Assembly (NCBI GenBank): GCA_000436115.1
Contig: FR894523.1
Span: 5,845-26,332 of the forward strand
Length of the DNA stretch: 20,488 bases
DNA from: Firmicutes bacterium CAG:534
Lineage (GTDB): Bacteria; Bacillota; Clostridia; Lachnospirales; Lachnospiraceae
Direction of reading: 5' to 3'
Below the pieces are notes generated by a model. It saw nothing but the letters and a program-made list of their open reading frames with translations, did no database searches and was not told the DNA's origin. Position numbers and translations under genes: made by a program. This document shows, piece by piece, positions 14,895-20,488 of the stretch (position 1 is the stretch's first letter; each line of letters starts with the position of its first letter).

Positions 14895-16082
14895 ATGGGG
14901 CTTTTTGAAAATATTTTTAAATGGAAAAGAAGAGATGATGAGCCGGAATATGAAATAGAGGACTGGAATGAGATCGTCTATGACAGAGACGATCTGCAGA
15001 TCAACGACAAGAAGCAGCGTAAGGAATATGTGCAGGGATGCCTGGAGCAGATCGCAGAAGCCTCCAAGGAACTGGAAGAGCTGGAATTTGAGTACAACAT
15101 GGTGACCTCCTATCTGAAGGATATGGAGGAGATCGAGGCCCTTCCGGAGGAAGAAAGGGAGATTTTGTGCGAGTGCGCCAAAAAGATCGACGCCCTGGAG
15201 GAGCAGCAGTCCGGCTTCCGGGAAAGAAAGAACAGGCTGGATGACGGGAAATTCCGCCAGATGCAGCGCCTGGAGGAAGAGGTTCAGGAAGGGCTTGAGA
15301 AGCTTACAGAGGCAGAGCACTATCAGGATCTGATCAAGCGGGATCTGCGAAGGCTGGATGGAGAAAAGCAGGCGTATACCTTTCGGAAGAATGAGCTCCG
15401 CCATGTGATCGCAGATACAAGATCCATGACCATCGTGTGTAGCGTGGCAGTCATTGCCTGTATCCTTCTTCTGCTGCTTTTGCAGTTTACCTTACAGCTT
15501 GACACCAAAATAGGGTATCTTCTGGCGGCAGGCATCGGAGCGGTTGCCATCACCCTTATTTATATAAAGCATATGGATGCAAAGCGGGAACTGGAGCAGG
15601 TGGAAAACGGGATCAGCAGGATCATCCGCCTGCAGAATACGGTGAAGATCCGCTATGTGAACAATACGCATCTTCTGGATTATCTTTATATGAAATATGA
15701 TGTTTCCAGTGCGGGAGAGCTTGGCAAGAGCTGGCAGAGATACCAGGATGAGAAGGAGGAGCGCCACAGCTATCAGCAGGCAGAGAGGGAGCTGGATCAG
15801 TACCAGAAGGAGCTTCTCCATACCCTGCGCCGCTACCAGGTAAAGGATCCCATGATCTGGCTCCATCAGACCAGGGCGATCCTGGACAAAAAGGAGATGG
15901 TGGAGATCCGCCATAATCTGATCATCCGCAGACAGTCCTTAAGGAGAAGAATGGATTACAACAAAGAGGTAATCGCCGGAAAGGCACAGGCGGAGATCAA
16001 GGATCTGGCAGAGAAATATCCAAGGTATGCAAAAGAGATCCTGAATATCGTAGACCAGTATGCGGACTCGGAGAAAAAGTAA
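14895..16082 (+). CDS. Coiled-coil protein with central two-helix membrane hairpin, unknown function
   Basis: This 395-residue protein has three parts. Residues 1-30 are charged (MGLFENIFKWKRRDD). Residues about 40-175 form a Glu/Lys/Arg-rich coiled coil. Two hydrophobic helices at about 178-200 and 205-227 are joined by a short polar turn (QLDTK) and make a membrane hairpin. Residues 228-395 are a second basic coiled coil. With no signal peptide and two crossings, both coiled coils should face the cytoplasm. GGAGG at 14882-14886 lies 8 bases before the ATG, inside the end of the TPR gene, so the two are probably translationally coupled. I know no named family. As last gene of the unit it may anchor the other three products at the membrane. 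No terminator follows. Confidence 0.75.
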   Translation: MGLFENIFKWKRRDDEPEYEIEDWNEIVYDRDDLQINDKKQRKEYVQGCLEQIAEASKELEELEFEYNMVTSYLKDMEEIEALPEEEREILCECAKKIDALEEQQSGFRERKNRLDDGKFRQMQRLEEEVQEGLEKLTEAEHYQDLIKRDLRRLDGEKQAYTFRKNELRHVIADTRSMTIVCSVAVIACILLLLLLQFTLQLDTKIGYLLAAGIGAVAITLIYIKHMDAKRELEQVENGISRIIRLQNTVKIRYVNNTHLLDYLYMKYDVSSAGELGKSWQRYQDEKEERHSYQQAERELDQYQKELLHTLRRYQVKDPMIWLHQTRAILDKKEMVEIRHNLIIRRQSLRRRMDYNKEVIAGKAQAEIKDLAEKYPRYAKEILNIVDQYADSEKK

Positions 16083-16103
16083 GAAAATCCTCCCAGCTTA
16101 CGC

Positions 16104-16132
16104 TTGACTTCTATTTTGGGTCATGGTAGCAT
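16104..16132 (+). promoter_or_regulatory. Predicted promoter of the amino-acid ABC importer
   Basis: TTGACT (16104-16109), a 17-base spacer and TAGCAT (16127-16132) preceded by TGG, an extended -10. Transcription would begin near 16139, leaving a leader of about 69 bases before the receptor gene. No terminator separates it from the preceding unit, so readthrough is possible. The 125-base gap 16083-16207 holds nothing else I can support. Confidence 0.5.
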
Positions 16133-16207
16133 GTTAAACGTATGGAACACTTTACTGTGATAACGAGGCACAGTGAAAATGACATCCATGCGGAAATGGA
16201 GGAGATT

Positions 16208-17080
16208 ATGAAAAAAATTACGACAGTATTGATGGCAGCAGCCATGACAATGGCAATGCTTGCAGGCTGTGGCAGCGCTTCGACGGAGCAGGCCGCTTCT
16301 GCGGAACCGGCAGCGGACACAGAAACAGCCGCAGCTGAGGAAAACCAGGAAGAGACAGCTGGGGAGGCACAGGAAGGGGACAGAACCACCTTTACGGTAG
16401 GCTTTGATGCAGAATTCCCCCCTTATGGCTATATGGATGAAAACGGGGATTATACCGGCTTTGACCTGGATCTTGCACAGGAAGTATGCGACCGCAACGG
16501 CTGGGAGCTTGTAAAGCAGCCTATTGACTGGGATTCCAAGGATATGGAGCTTTCTTCCGGTTCGATCGACTGTATCTGGAACGGCTTTACCATGAACGGA
16601 CGTGAGGATGCTTATACCTGGTCCGTACCTTATGTAGATAACAGTCAGGTGTTTGTAGTAAAGGCTGATGCAGGGATCAGCACCCAGGCAGATCTTGCAG
16701 GAAAGATCGTAGGCGTTCAGAAGGATTCCTCCGCGCTGGCAGCGCTGGAAGGGGATGCGGCAGATCTTGCGGCAACTTTTGCTGAGATGAACCAGTACGC
16801 AGATTACAATACCGGCTTTATGGATCTGGAAGCAGGTGCGATTGATGCGCTTGCAGTAGACATCGGTGTTGCAAATTATCAGATCGCATCCAGAGGCGAC
16901 GGCTATGTGATCATGGATGAGAAGCTTGCAACAGAGCAGTACGGTATCGGATTTTTACTTGGAAATGAAGAATTAAAGGATCAGGTAGAAAAGACACTGC
17001 TGGAAATGGCAGACGATGGCACATTTACAAAAATTGCTGAAAAATACGATCTGACAGACAGCGTTTGTCTTGGAAAATAA
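16208..17080 (+). CDS. Polar amino-acid ABC transporter, substrate-binding lipoprotein
   Basis: This 290-residue receptor is a family-3 solute-binding protein. It has a lipoprotein signal with LAGC (Cys21), an Ala/Glu/Thr-rich flexible linker to about residue 58, then the two-lobed binding fold. The typical entry segment is FTVGFDAEFPPYGYMDENGD, followed by GFDLDLAQEV, SGSIDCIWNGFTMNGRE, a hinge near IVGVQKDSSA and a late DIGVANY segment. The ligand is a polar amino acid, possibly cystine or glutamine; the sequence does not decide which. I chose ATG 16208 because GGAGGAG lies at 16198-16204 and the signal peptide starts there. An in-frame ATG at 16142 would put 22 polar residues before the signal. 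It is followed by a terminator and then the permease and ATPase genes. Confidence 0.92.
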   Translation: MKKITTVLMAAAMTMAMLAGCGSASTEQAASAEPAADTETAAAEENQEETAGEAQEGDRTTFTVGFDAEFPPYGYMDENGDYTGFDLDLAQEVCDRNGWELVKQPIDWDSKDMELSSGSIDCIWNGFTMNGREDAYTWSVPYVDNSQVFVVKADAGISTQADLAGKIVGVQKDSSALAALEGDAADLAATFAEMNQYADYNTGFMDLEAGAIDALAVDIGVANYQIASRGDGYVIMDEKLATEQYGIGFLLGNEELKDQVEKTLLEMADDGTFTKIAEKYDLTDSVCLGK

Positions 17081-17119
17081 ATGGCAGGGCAGCTGAATAG
17101 CTGTGAAATGCAAAATTCA

Positions 17120-17148
17120 GGGCAGAATTTTTATTCTGCCCTTTTCTT
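17120..17148 (+). terminator. Intra-operon terminator after the receptor gene
   Basis: GGGCAGAAT (17120-17128), loop TTTT, ATTCTGCCC (17133-17141), then TTTTCTT. This is a 9-bp perfect stem with U-tail, a textbook intrinsic terminator. No clear promoter lies between it and the permease ATG 20 bases later, so the permease and ATPase are probably read by partial readthrough, leaving the receptor in excess. Confidence 0.88.
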
Positions 17149-17168
17149 AAGTAACGGAAGGAGTTAAA

Positions 17169-17816
17169 ATGAGTGTAGCGACCATGATGATGCAACTGGG
17201 GAAAGGAATGATAGCAACGGCAGAAATCTTTTTTCTGACGCTTCTTTTTTCTCTTCCTCTGGGGCTTGTGGTATCCTTTGGAAGGATGTCCAAAAATCCC
17301 GTGATCAGAGGGATCACGAAATTCTATATTTCTGTGATGAGAGGAACGCCGCTGATGCTTCAGCTTCTGGTCGTGTACTTTGCACCTTACTATCTGTTCG
17401 GGCTGAACCTGAGGGGGTATCGTTTCCCGGCGATCATTATTGCCTTTGCGGTGAATTATGCGGCTTATTTTGCCGAGATCTACAGAGGCGGCATTGAGTC
17501 CATGGCAGTGGGACAGTATGAGGCGGCAAAGGTGCTGGGATACAGTAAGGCCCAGACCTTCTTTAAGATCATCCTGCCTCAGGTATGTAAGCGTATCATG
17601 CCTTCTGTTACCAATGAAACCATTACCCTGGTAAAAGACACCTCTCTTGCCTTTGTTCTGGCACAGGCAGAAATGTTTACCATGGCAAAGCAGATTGCGG
17701 CAAAGGAGACCAGCATGGTTCCTTTGATGGCAGCCGGTCTGTTTTATTACATTTTCAACTTCCTGGTTGCATTTGTGATGGAGCGGATCGAAAAAAGCAT
17801 GAATTATTACAGGTAG
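17169..17816 (+). CDS. Polar amino-acid ABC transporter, permease (HisM/GlnP type)
   Basis: This 215-residue inner-membrane protein of the HisMQ family has about five hydrophobic helices. The conserved early motif VMRGTPLMLQLLVVYF near 58-73 is typical of polar amino-acid permeases. The EAA loop that contacts the ATPase runs from about 103 (EIYRGGIESMAVGQYEAAKVLG) to 123. A late helix carries NETITLVKDTSLAFVL, also characteristic. A single permease gene is present, so the channel is likely a homodimer. AAGGAG at 17158-17163 lies 5 bases before the ATG, right after the terminator of the receptor gene. The ATPase gene follows after 9 bases. Confidence 0.93.
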   Translation: MSVATMMMQLGKGMIATAEIFFLTLLFSLPLGLVVSFGRMSKNPVIRGITKFYISVMRGTPLMLQLLVVYFAPYYLFGLNLRGYRFPAIIIAFAVNYAAYFAEIYRGGIESMAVGQYEAAKVLGYSKAQTFFKIILPQVCKRIMPSVTNETITLVKDTSLAFVLAQAEMFTMAKQIAAKETSMVPLMAAGLFYYIFNFLVAFVMERIEKSMNYYR

Positions 17817-17825
17817 GAGGGAACG

Positions 17826-18596
17826 ATGAAGCAGGAAGCCAAAGTATTACTTCAAATTGACCATATGCGCAAGAGCTTTGACGGGCTTGGGGTTTTAAAG
17901 GATATTTCTCTTTGTGTGCGGGAGGGGGAAGTGGTATCCATCATCGGGCCTTCCGGTTCCGGAAAATCCACACTCCTTCGATGCGCTACCATGCTGGAGC
18001 AGATGGACGGCGGTACGCTTTGCTATCTGGGAGAACAGGCGGCACATGAAGAAAACGGAAAATGCGTTTATGCTTCCAAGGCGCAGCTTAGGGAGATCCG
18101 AAAGCATTTCGGACTGGTTTTCCAGAACTTTAATTTATTTCCTCATTACAGTGTGATGAAGAATATCATTGATGCACCGGTCAATGTAGATCATGTACCC
18201 AAAAAGGAGGCAGTCCTGCGGGCAGAAAAGCTTCTGGGACAGCTTGGCCTTTCCGATAAGGCGGATGCTTATCCCTATCAGCTTTCGGGAGGACAGCAGC
18301 AGCGTGTATCCATTGCAAGGGCACTGGCAAGACAGCCTAAGATCCTGTTTTTTGACGAACCTACCTCGGCGCTGGATCCGGAGCTGACAGGAGAAGTGCT
18401 GAAGGTCATCAGGGAGCTGGCCAAAGAGCATATGACCATGATCATCGTTACCCATGAGATGCAGTTTGCAAGGGAGCTTTCTGACAGGATCATTTTTATG
18501 GAGGAGGGCGTGATGAAGGCCCAGGGAACTCCGGAGGAGCTGTTTTCCTCTGATAATGAAAGGGTCCGGGGATTTATTGGTAAGTTTCAGTCATAA
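17826..18596 (+). CDS. Polar amino-acid ABC transporter, ATP-binding protein (GlnQ type)
   Basis: This 256-residue ATPase energises the importer. Walker A GPSGSGKST is at 41-49, the Q-loop lies in VFQNFNLFPH, the signature LSGGQQQR starts at 153, Walker B is ILFFDEPTSALDPE from 173 (D177, E178), and the H-loop is VTHEMQFA with H210. The phrase FQNFNLFPHYSVMKN is typical of the polar amino-acid subfamily. A segment of about 15 residues (AAHEENGKCVYASK) before the Q-loop is slightly longer than in E. coli GlnQ, as in many clostridial members. GGAGGG lies before the ATG. No terminator follows, and purC begins 58 bases later. Confidence 0.95.
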   Translation: MKQEAKVLLQIDHMRKSFDGLGVLKDISLCVREGEVVSIIGPSGSGKSTLLRCATMLEQMDGGTLCYLGEQAAHEENGKCVYASKAQLREIRKHFGLVFQNFNLFPHYSVMKNIIDAPVNVDHVPKKEAVLRAEKLLGQLGLSDKADAYPYQLSGGQQQRVSIARALARQPKILFFDEPTSALDPELTGEVLKVIRELAKEHMTMIIVTHEMQFARELSDRIIFMEEGVMKAQGTPEELFSSDNERVRGFIGKFQS

Positions 18597-18616
18597 CAAT
18601 CAAATACAATCAAATA
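18597..18616 (+). repeat. Tandem 10-base repeat before purC
   Basis: CAATCAAATA occurs twice in direct tandem, followed by CAAA. It spans the junction between the transporter and purC and contains a possible -10 (TACAAT, 18605-18610) with no good -35. It could be part of a promoter or a small duplication. No purine riboswitch fits in this 58-base gap. Confidence 0.6.
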
Positions 18617-18654
18617 CAAAGAGACAGCCGTGATACGGCGGAATGGAGGAGACC

Positions 18655-19362
18655 ATGGAAAAGAAAGAGCAGTTATACGAAGGAAAGGCAAAAAAGGTAT
18701 TTGCAACAGAGGATCCTGATGTTGTCATTGTGGACTACAAGGATGATGCGACTGCCTTTAACGGAGAGAAGAAGGGAACCATTGTTGGCAAGGGCGTGAT
18801 CAACAACCGTATGACCAATCATGTGTTTAAGCTTCTGGAGAAGGAAGGCGTGCCTACCCATCTGATCGAGGAGTTAAGCGACAGAGAAACTGCAGTCAAA
18901 AAGGTAGATATTGTTCCGCTTGAGGTGATCATCCGTAATGTGGCGGCAGGAAGCTTTTCCAAGCGCCTTGGCGTGGAAGAGGGAACTCCCTTTAAAGAGC
19001 CTACCATTGAATTCAGCTACAAGAATGACGACCTGGGCGATCCACTGATCAACAGCTATTTTGCCGTAGCGCTGGGACTTGCAACCTGGGAAGAGATCGA
19101 TACCATCAAGAAATATGCTTTTCAGGTAAATGAAGTGTTAAAGGCTTATTTCCTGCAGGCAGATATTAAGCTGATCGACTTCAAGATCGAGTTTGGCCGT
19201 TTCCATGGTAAGATCCTTCTTGCAGATGAGATTTCCCCCGATACCTGCAGACTTTGGGATGTGCATACAAACGAAAAGCTGGACAAGGATCGTTTCCGCA
19301 GGGATCTTGGCAATGTGGAAGAGGCCTATAACGAGGTGTTTAAGAGACTGGGACTTGCCTAG
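18655..19362 (+). CDS. purC: PurC, SAICAR synthetase
   Basis: This 235-residue enzyme (EC 6.3.2.6) joins aspartate to CAIR with ATP, making SAICAR in de novo purine synthesis. Family signatures are QLYEGKAKKVF at the start, the nucleotide-site region DDATAFNGEKKG, PLEVIIRNVAAGSFSKRLG, then EFSYKNDDLGDPLIN and LIDFKIEFGRFHGKILLADE. Length is normal for the stand-alone bacterial form. I chose ATG 18655 because GGAGG at 18645-18649 is 5 bases upstream. The in-frame ATG 18643 precedes that site and adds only four residues. purF follows after 35 bases with its own ribosome site, so both are probably cotranscribed. Confidence 0.97.
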   Translation: MEKKEQLYEGKAKKVFATEDPDVVIVDYKDDATAFNGEKKGTIVGKGVINNRMTNHVFKLLEKEGVPTHLIEELSDRETAVKKVDIVPLEVIIRNVAAGSFSKRLGVEEGTPFKEPTIEFSYKNDDLGDPLINSYFAVALGLATWEEIDTIKKYAFQVNEVLKAYFLQADIKLIDFKIEFGRFHGKILLADEISPDTCRLWDVHTNEKLDKDRFRRDLGNVEEAYNEVFKRLGLA

Positions 19363-19397
19363 TCCGGGAAGAAATCAATAGAAAATGTGAGGAGCTT

Positions 19398-20488
19398 ATG
19401 GATAAGTACAGCGTTATGACCACCGAGGAAGAGAGTAAGCTTGGAGAAGAATGCGGCGTTTTCGGCATGTATGATTTTGATGGAGGCGATGTGGCCTCCA
19501 CCATTTACTATGGTCTTTTTGCCTTGCAGCACCGTGGGCAGGAAAGCTGCGGTATTGCGGTCAGCGATACAAACGGCCCTAAGGGAAAGGTATTAAGCTC
19601 TAAGGACATGGGGCTTTTAAATGAAGCCTTTACACCGGAGATTTTGGAGAAATTAAAGGGAGATATTGGCGTAGGACATGTGCGTTACTCCACAGCAGGC
19701 AGCTCTACCAGGGAAAATGCCCAGCCCCTTGTGCTGAACTATGTAAAGGGTACCCTGGGACTGGCACACAACGGAAACCTGATCAACGCCCCGGAGCTTC
19801 GCAGGGAGCTTGAGTATACAGGCGCGATCTTTCAGACCACCATTGACTCTGAGGTGATCGCCTATCACATTGCAAGAGAAAGACTGAACTCCAAAACCGT
19901 CGAGGAAGCGGTAGGGAGAGCCATGAAAAAGTTAAAGGGAGCTTATTCCCTGATCGTCATGTCTCCCAGAAAGCTGATCGGCGCAAGAGATCCCTTTGGG
20001 TTCCGGCCTCTTTGCATCGGAAAAAGGGATCATGCGTATATCCTGGCGTCAGAGACCTGCGCCCTGGATACCATTGGGGCAGAGTTTGTGAGGGATGTAC
20101 AGCCGGGAGAGATCGTTACCATTTCTCCGGAGAAGGGCATTGAGTCCGATACGAGCATGTGCCTTCCAAGCAGAGAGCATGCCAGATGTGTTTTTGAGTA
20201 TATTTATTTTGCAAGGCCGGACAGCTATTTTGACGGCATGAGCGTTTATAATTCCAGGATCCTGGCAGGAAAGTTCCTTGCCATGGACTCCCCTGTGGAA
20301 GCGGATCTGGTAGTGGGAGTGCCGGAATCCGGAAACTGTGCGGCGCTTGGATATTCCCTGCAATCAGGGATCCCCTATGGACAGGCTTTTGTGAAGAATG
20401 GATATGTGGGAAGAACCTTTATCAAGCCCAAACAGAAAAACCGTGAAAGCAGTGTGCAGGTCAAATTAAACGCCCTGAAGGAAGCGGT
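19398..20488 (+). CDS. purF: PurF, amidophosphoribosyltransferase (3' truncated by window)
   Basis: About 363 residues of an enzyme usually near 470-480 long are present, and the frame is open to the window end. PurF (EC 2.4.2.14) commits PRPP and glutamine to purine synthesis. The N-terminal nucleophile-type glutaminase starts at Cys19 in EECGVFGMYD, so an 18-residue propeptide must be removed. Glutaminase motifs include LFALQHRGQESCGI, GHVRYSTAGSS and LAHNGNL. The phosphoribosyltransferase part begins around EYIYFARPDS and VVGVPESGN. The PRPP-binding loop and the later cysteines of the Fe-S cluster fall outside. Cys residues such as that in RCVFEY fit the cluster-bearing Bacillus-type enzyme. 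GAGGAG lies 4 bases before the ATG. Confidence 0.96.
   Translation, partial: MDKYSVMTTEEESKLGEECGVFGMYDFDGGDVASTIYYGLFALQHRGQESCGIAVSDTNGPKGKVLSSKDMGLLNEAFTPEILEKLKGDIGVGHVRYSTAGSSTRENAQPLVLNYVKGTLGLAHNGNLINAPELRRELEYTGAIFQTTIDSEVIAYHIARERLNSKTVEEAVGRAMKKLKGAYSLIVMSPRKLIGARDPFGFRPLCIGKRDHAYILASETCALDTIGAEFVRDVQPGEIVTISPEKGIESDTSMCLPSREHARCVFEYIYFARPDSYFDGMSVYNSRILAGKFLAMDSPVEADLVVGVPESGNCAALGYSLQSGIPYGQAFVKNGYVGRTFIKPKQKNRESSVQVKLNALKEA

Noticed and set aside
14856..15404. Minus-strand open frame of 182 codons, Leu/Phe-rich
   Set aside because: It mirrors the Glu/Lys codons of the coiled-coil gene (CTC/CTT complement), which makes false hydrophobic frames.
16079..16101. Possible terminator of the four-gene unit (GTAAG/CTTAC)
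   Set aside because: Only a 5-bp stem with a 13-base loop and no U-run.
1..20488. CRISPR arrays, tRNA/rRNA genes, insertion sequences, prophage or toxin-antitoxin genes
   Set aside because: I looked for repeated spacers, cloverleaf structures, transposase motifs and short paired genes and saw none; genes are long, co-directional and closely packed.

Overview
The window looks like a chromosomal segment of a spore-forming Clostridia species, most likely a Lachnospiraceae gut anaerobe. The grounds are AGGAG-type ribosome sites, a CIRCE/HrcA operator, a SleC-type spore cortex enzyme, an FAD dehydrogenase of the COG2509 type, and a four-gene block whose families I know only from this group. All supported genes lie on the + strand. 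I see no RNA genes, insertion sequences, CRISPR or prophage.

Layout. (1) 1-2983: end of sbcD and complete sbcC, the SbcCD DNA-end nuclease, with overlapping stop and start. (2) 3012-5467: a COG2509-type FAD dehydrogenase with a four-cysteine cluster, overlapping by one base a parvulin-type (PrsA/SurA-like) lipoprotein foldase. (3) 5521-7774: a perfect CIRCE operator, a promoter, htpG (Hsp90) and a strong hairpin that ends htpG. (4) 7775-9040: a SleC-like cortex-lytic enzyme whose ribosome site lies in the right arm of that hairpin; a sporulation-type -10 element sits between the two arms. (5) 9068-16082: a four-gene unit behind its own extended -10 promoter. It encodes a ~1185-residue Ig-like plus helical-repeat protein, a degenerate Hsp70-like protein, a small TPR protein and a coiled-coil protein with a two-helix membrane hairpin. 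I cannot assign it a function; it is the best candidate here for an undescribed system. (6) 16104-18596: a polar amino-acid ABC importer (lipoprotein receptor, permease, ATPase) with a terminator after the receptor gene. (7) 18655-20488: purC and the first three quarters of purF, steps of de novo purine synthesis.

How the parts relate. Three neighbouring blocks concern protein folding or chaperone folds: the secreted foldase, HtpG, and the unknown unit with an Hsp70 relative and TPR partners. HtpG appears heat-shock controlled by HrcA. The unknown unit has a vegetative-type promoter and no CIRCE. Its proteins lack export signals apart from the membrane hairpin, so I infer a cytoplasmic complex held at the membrane by the coiled-coil protein.
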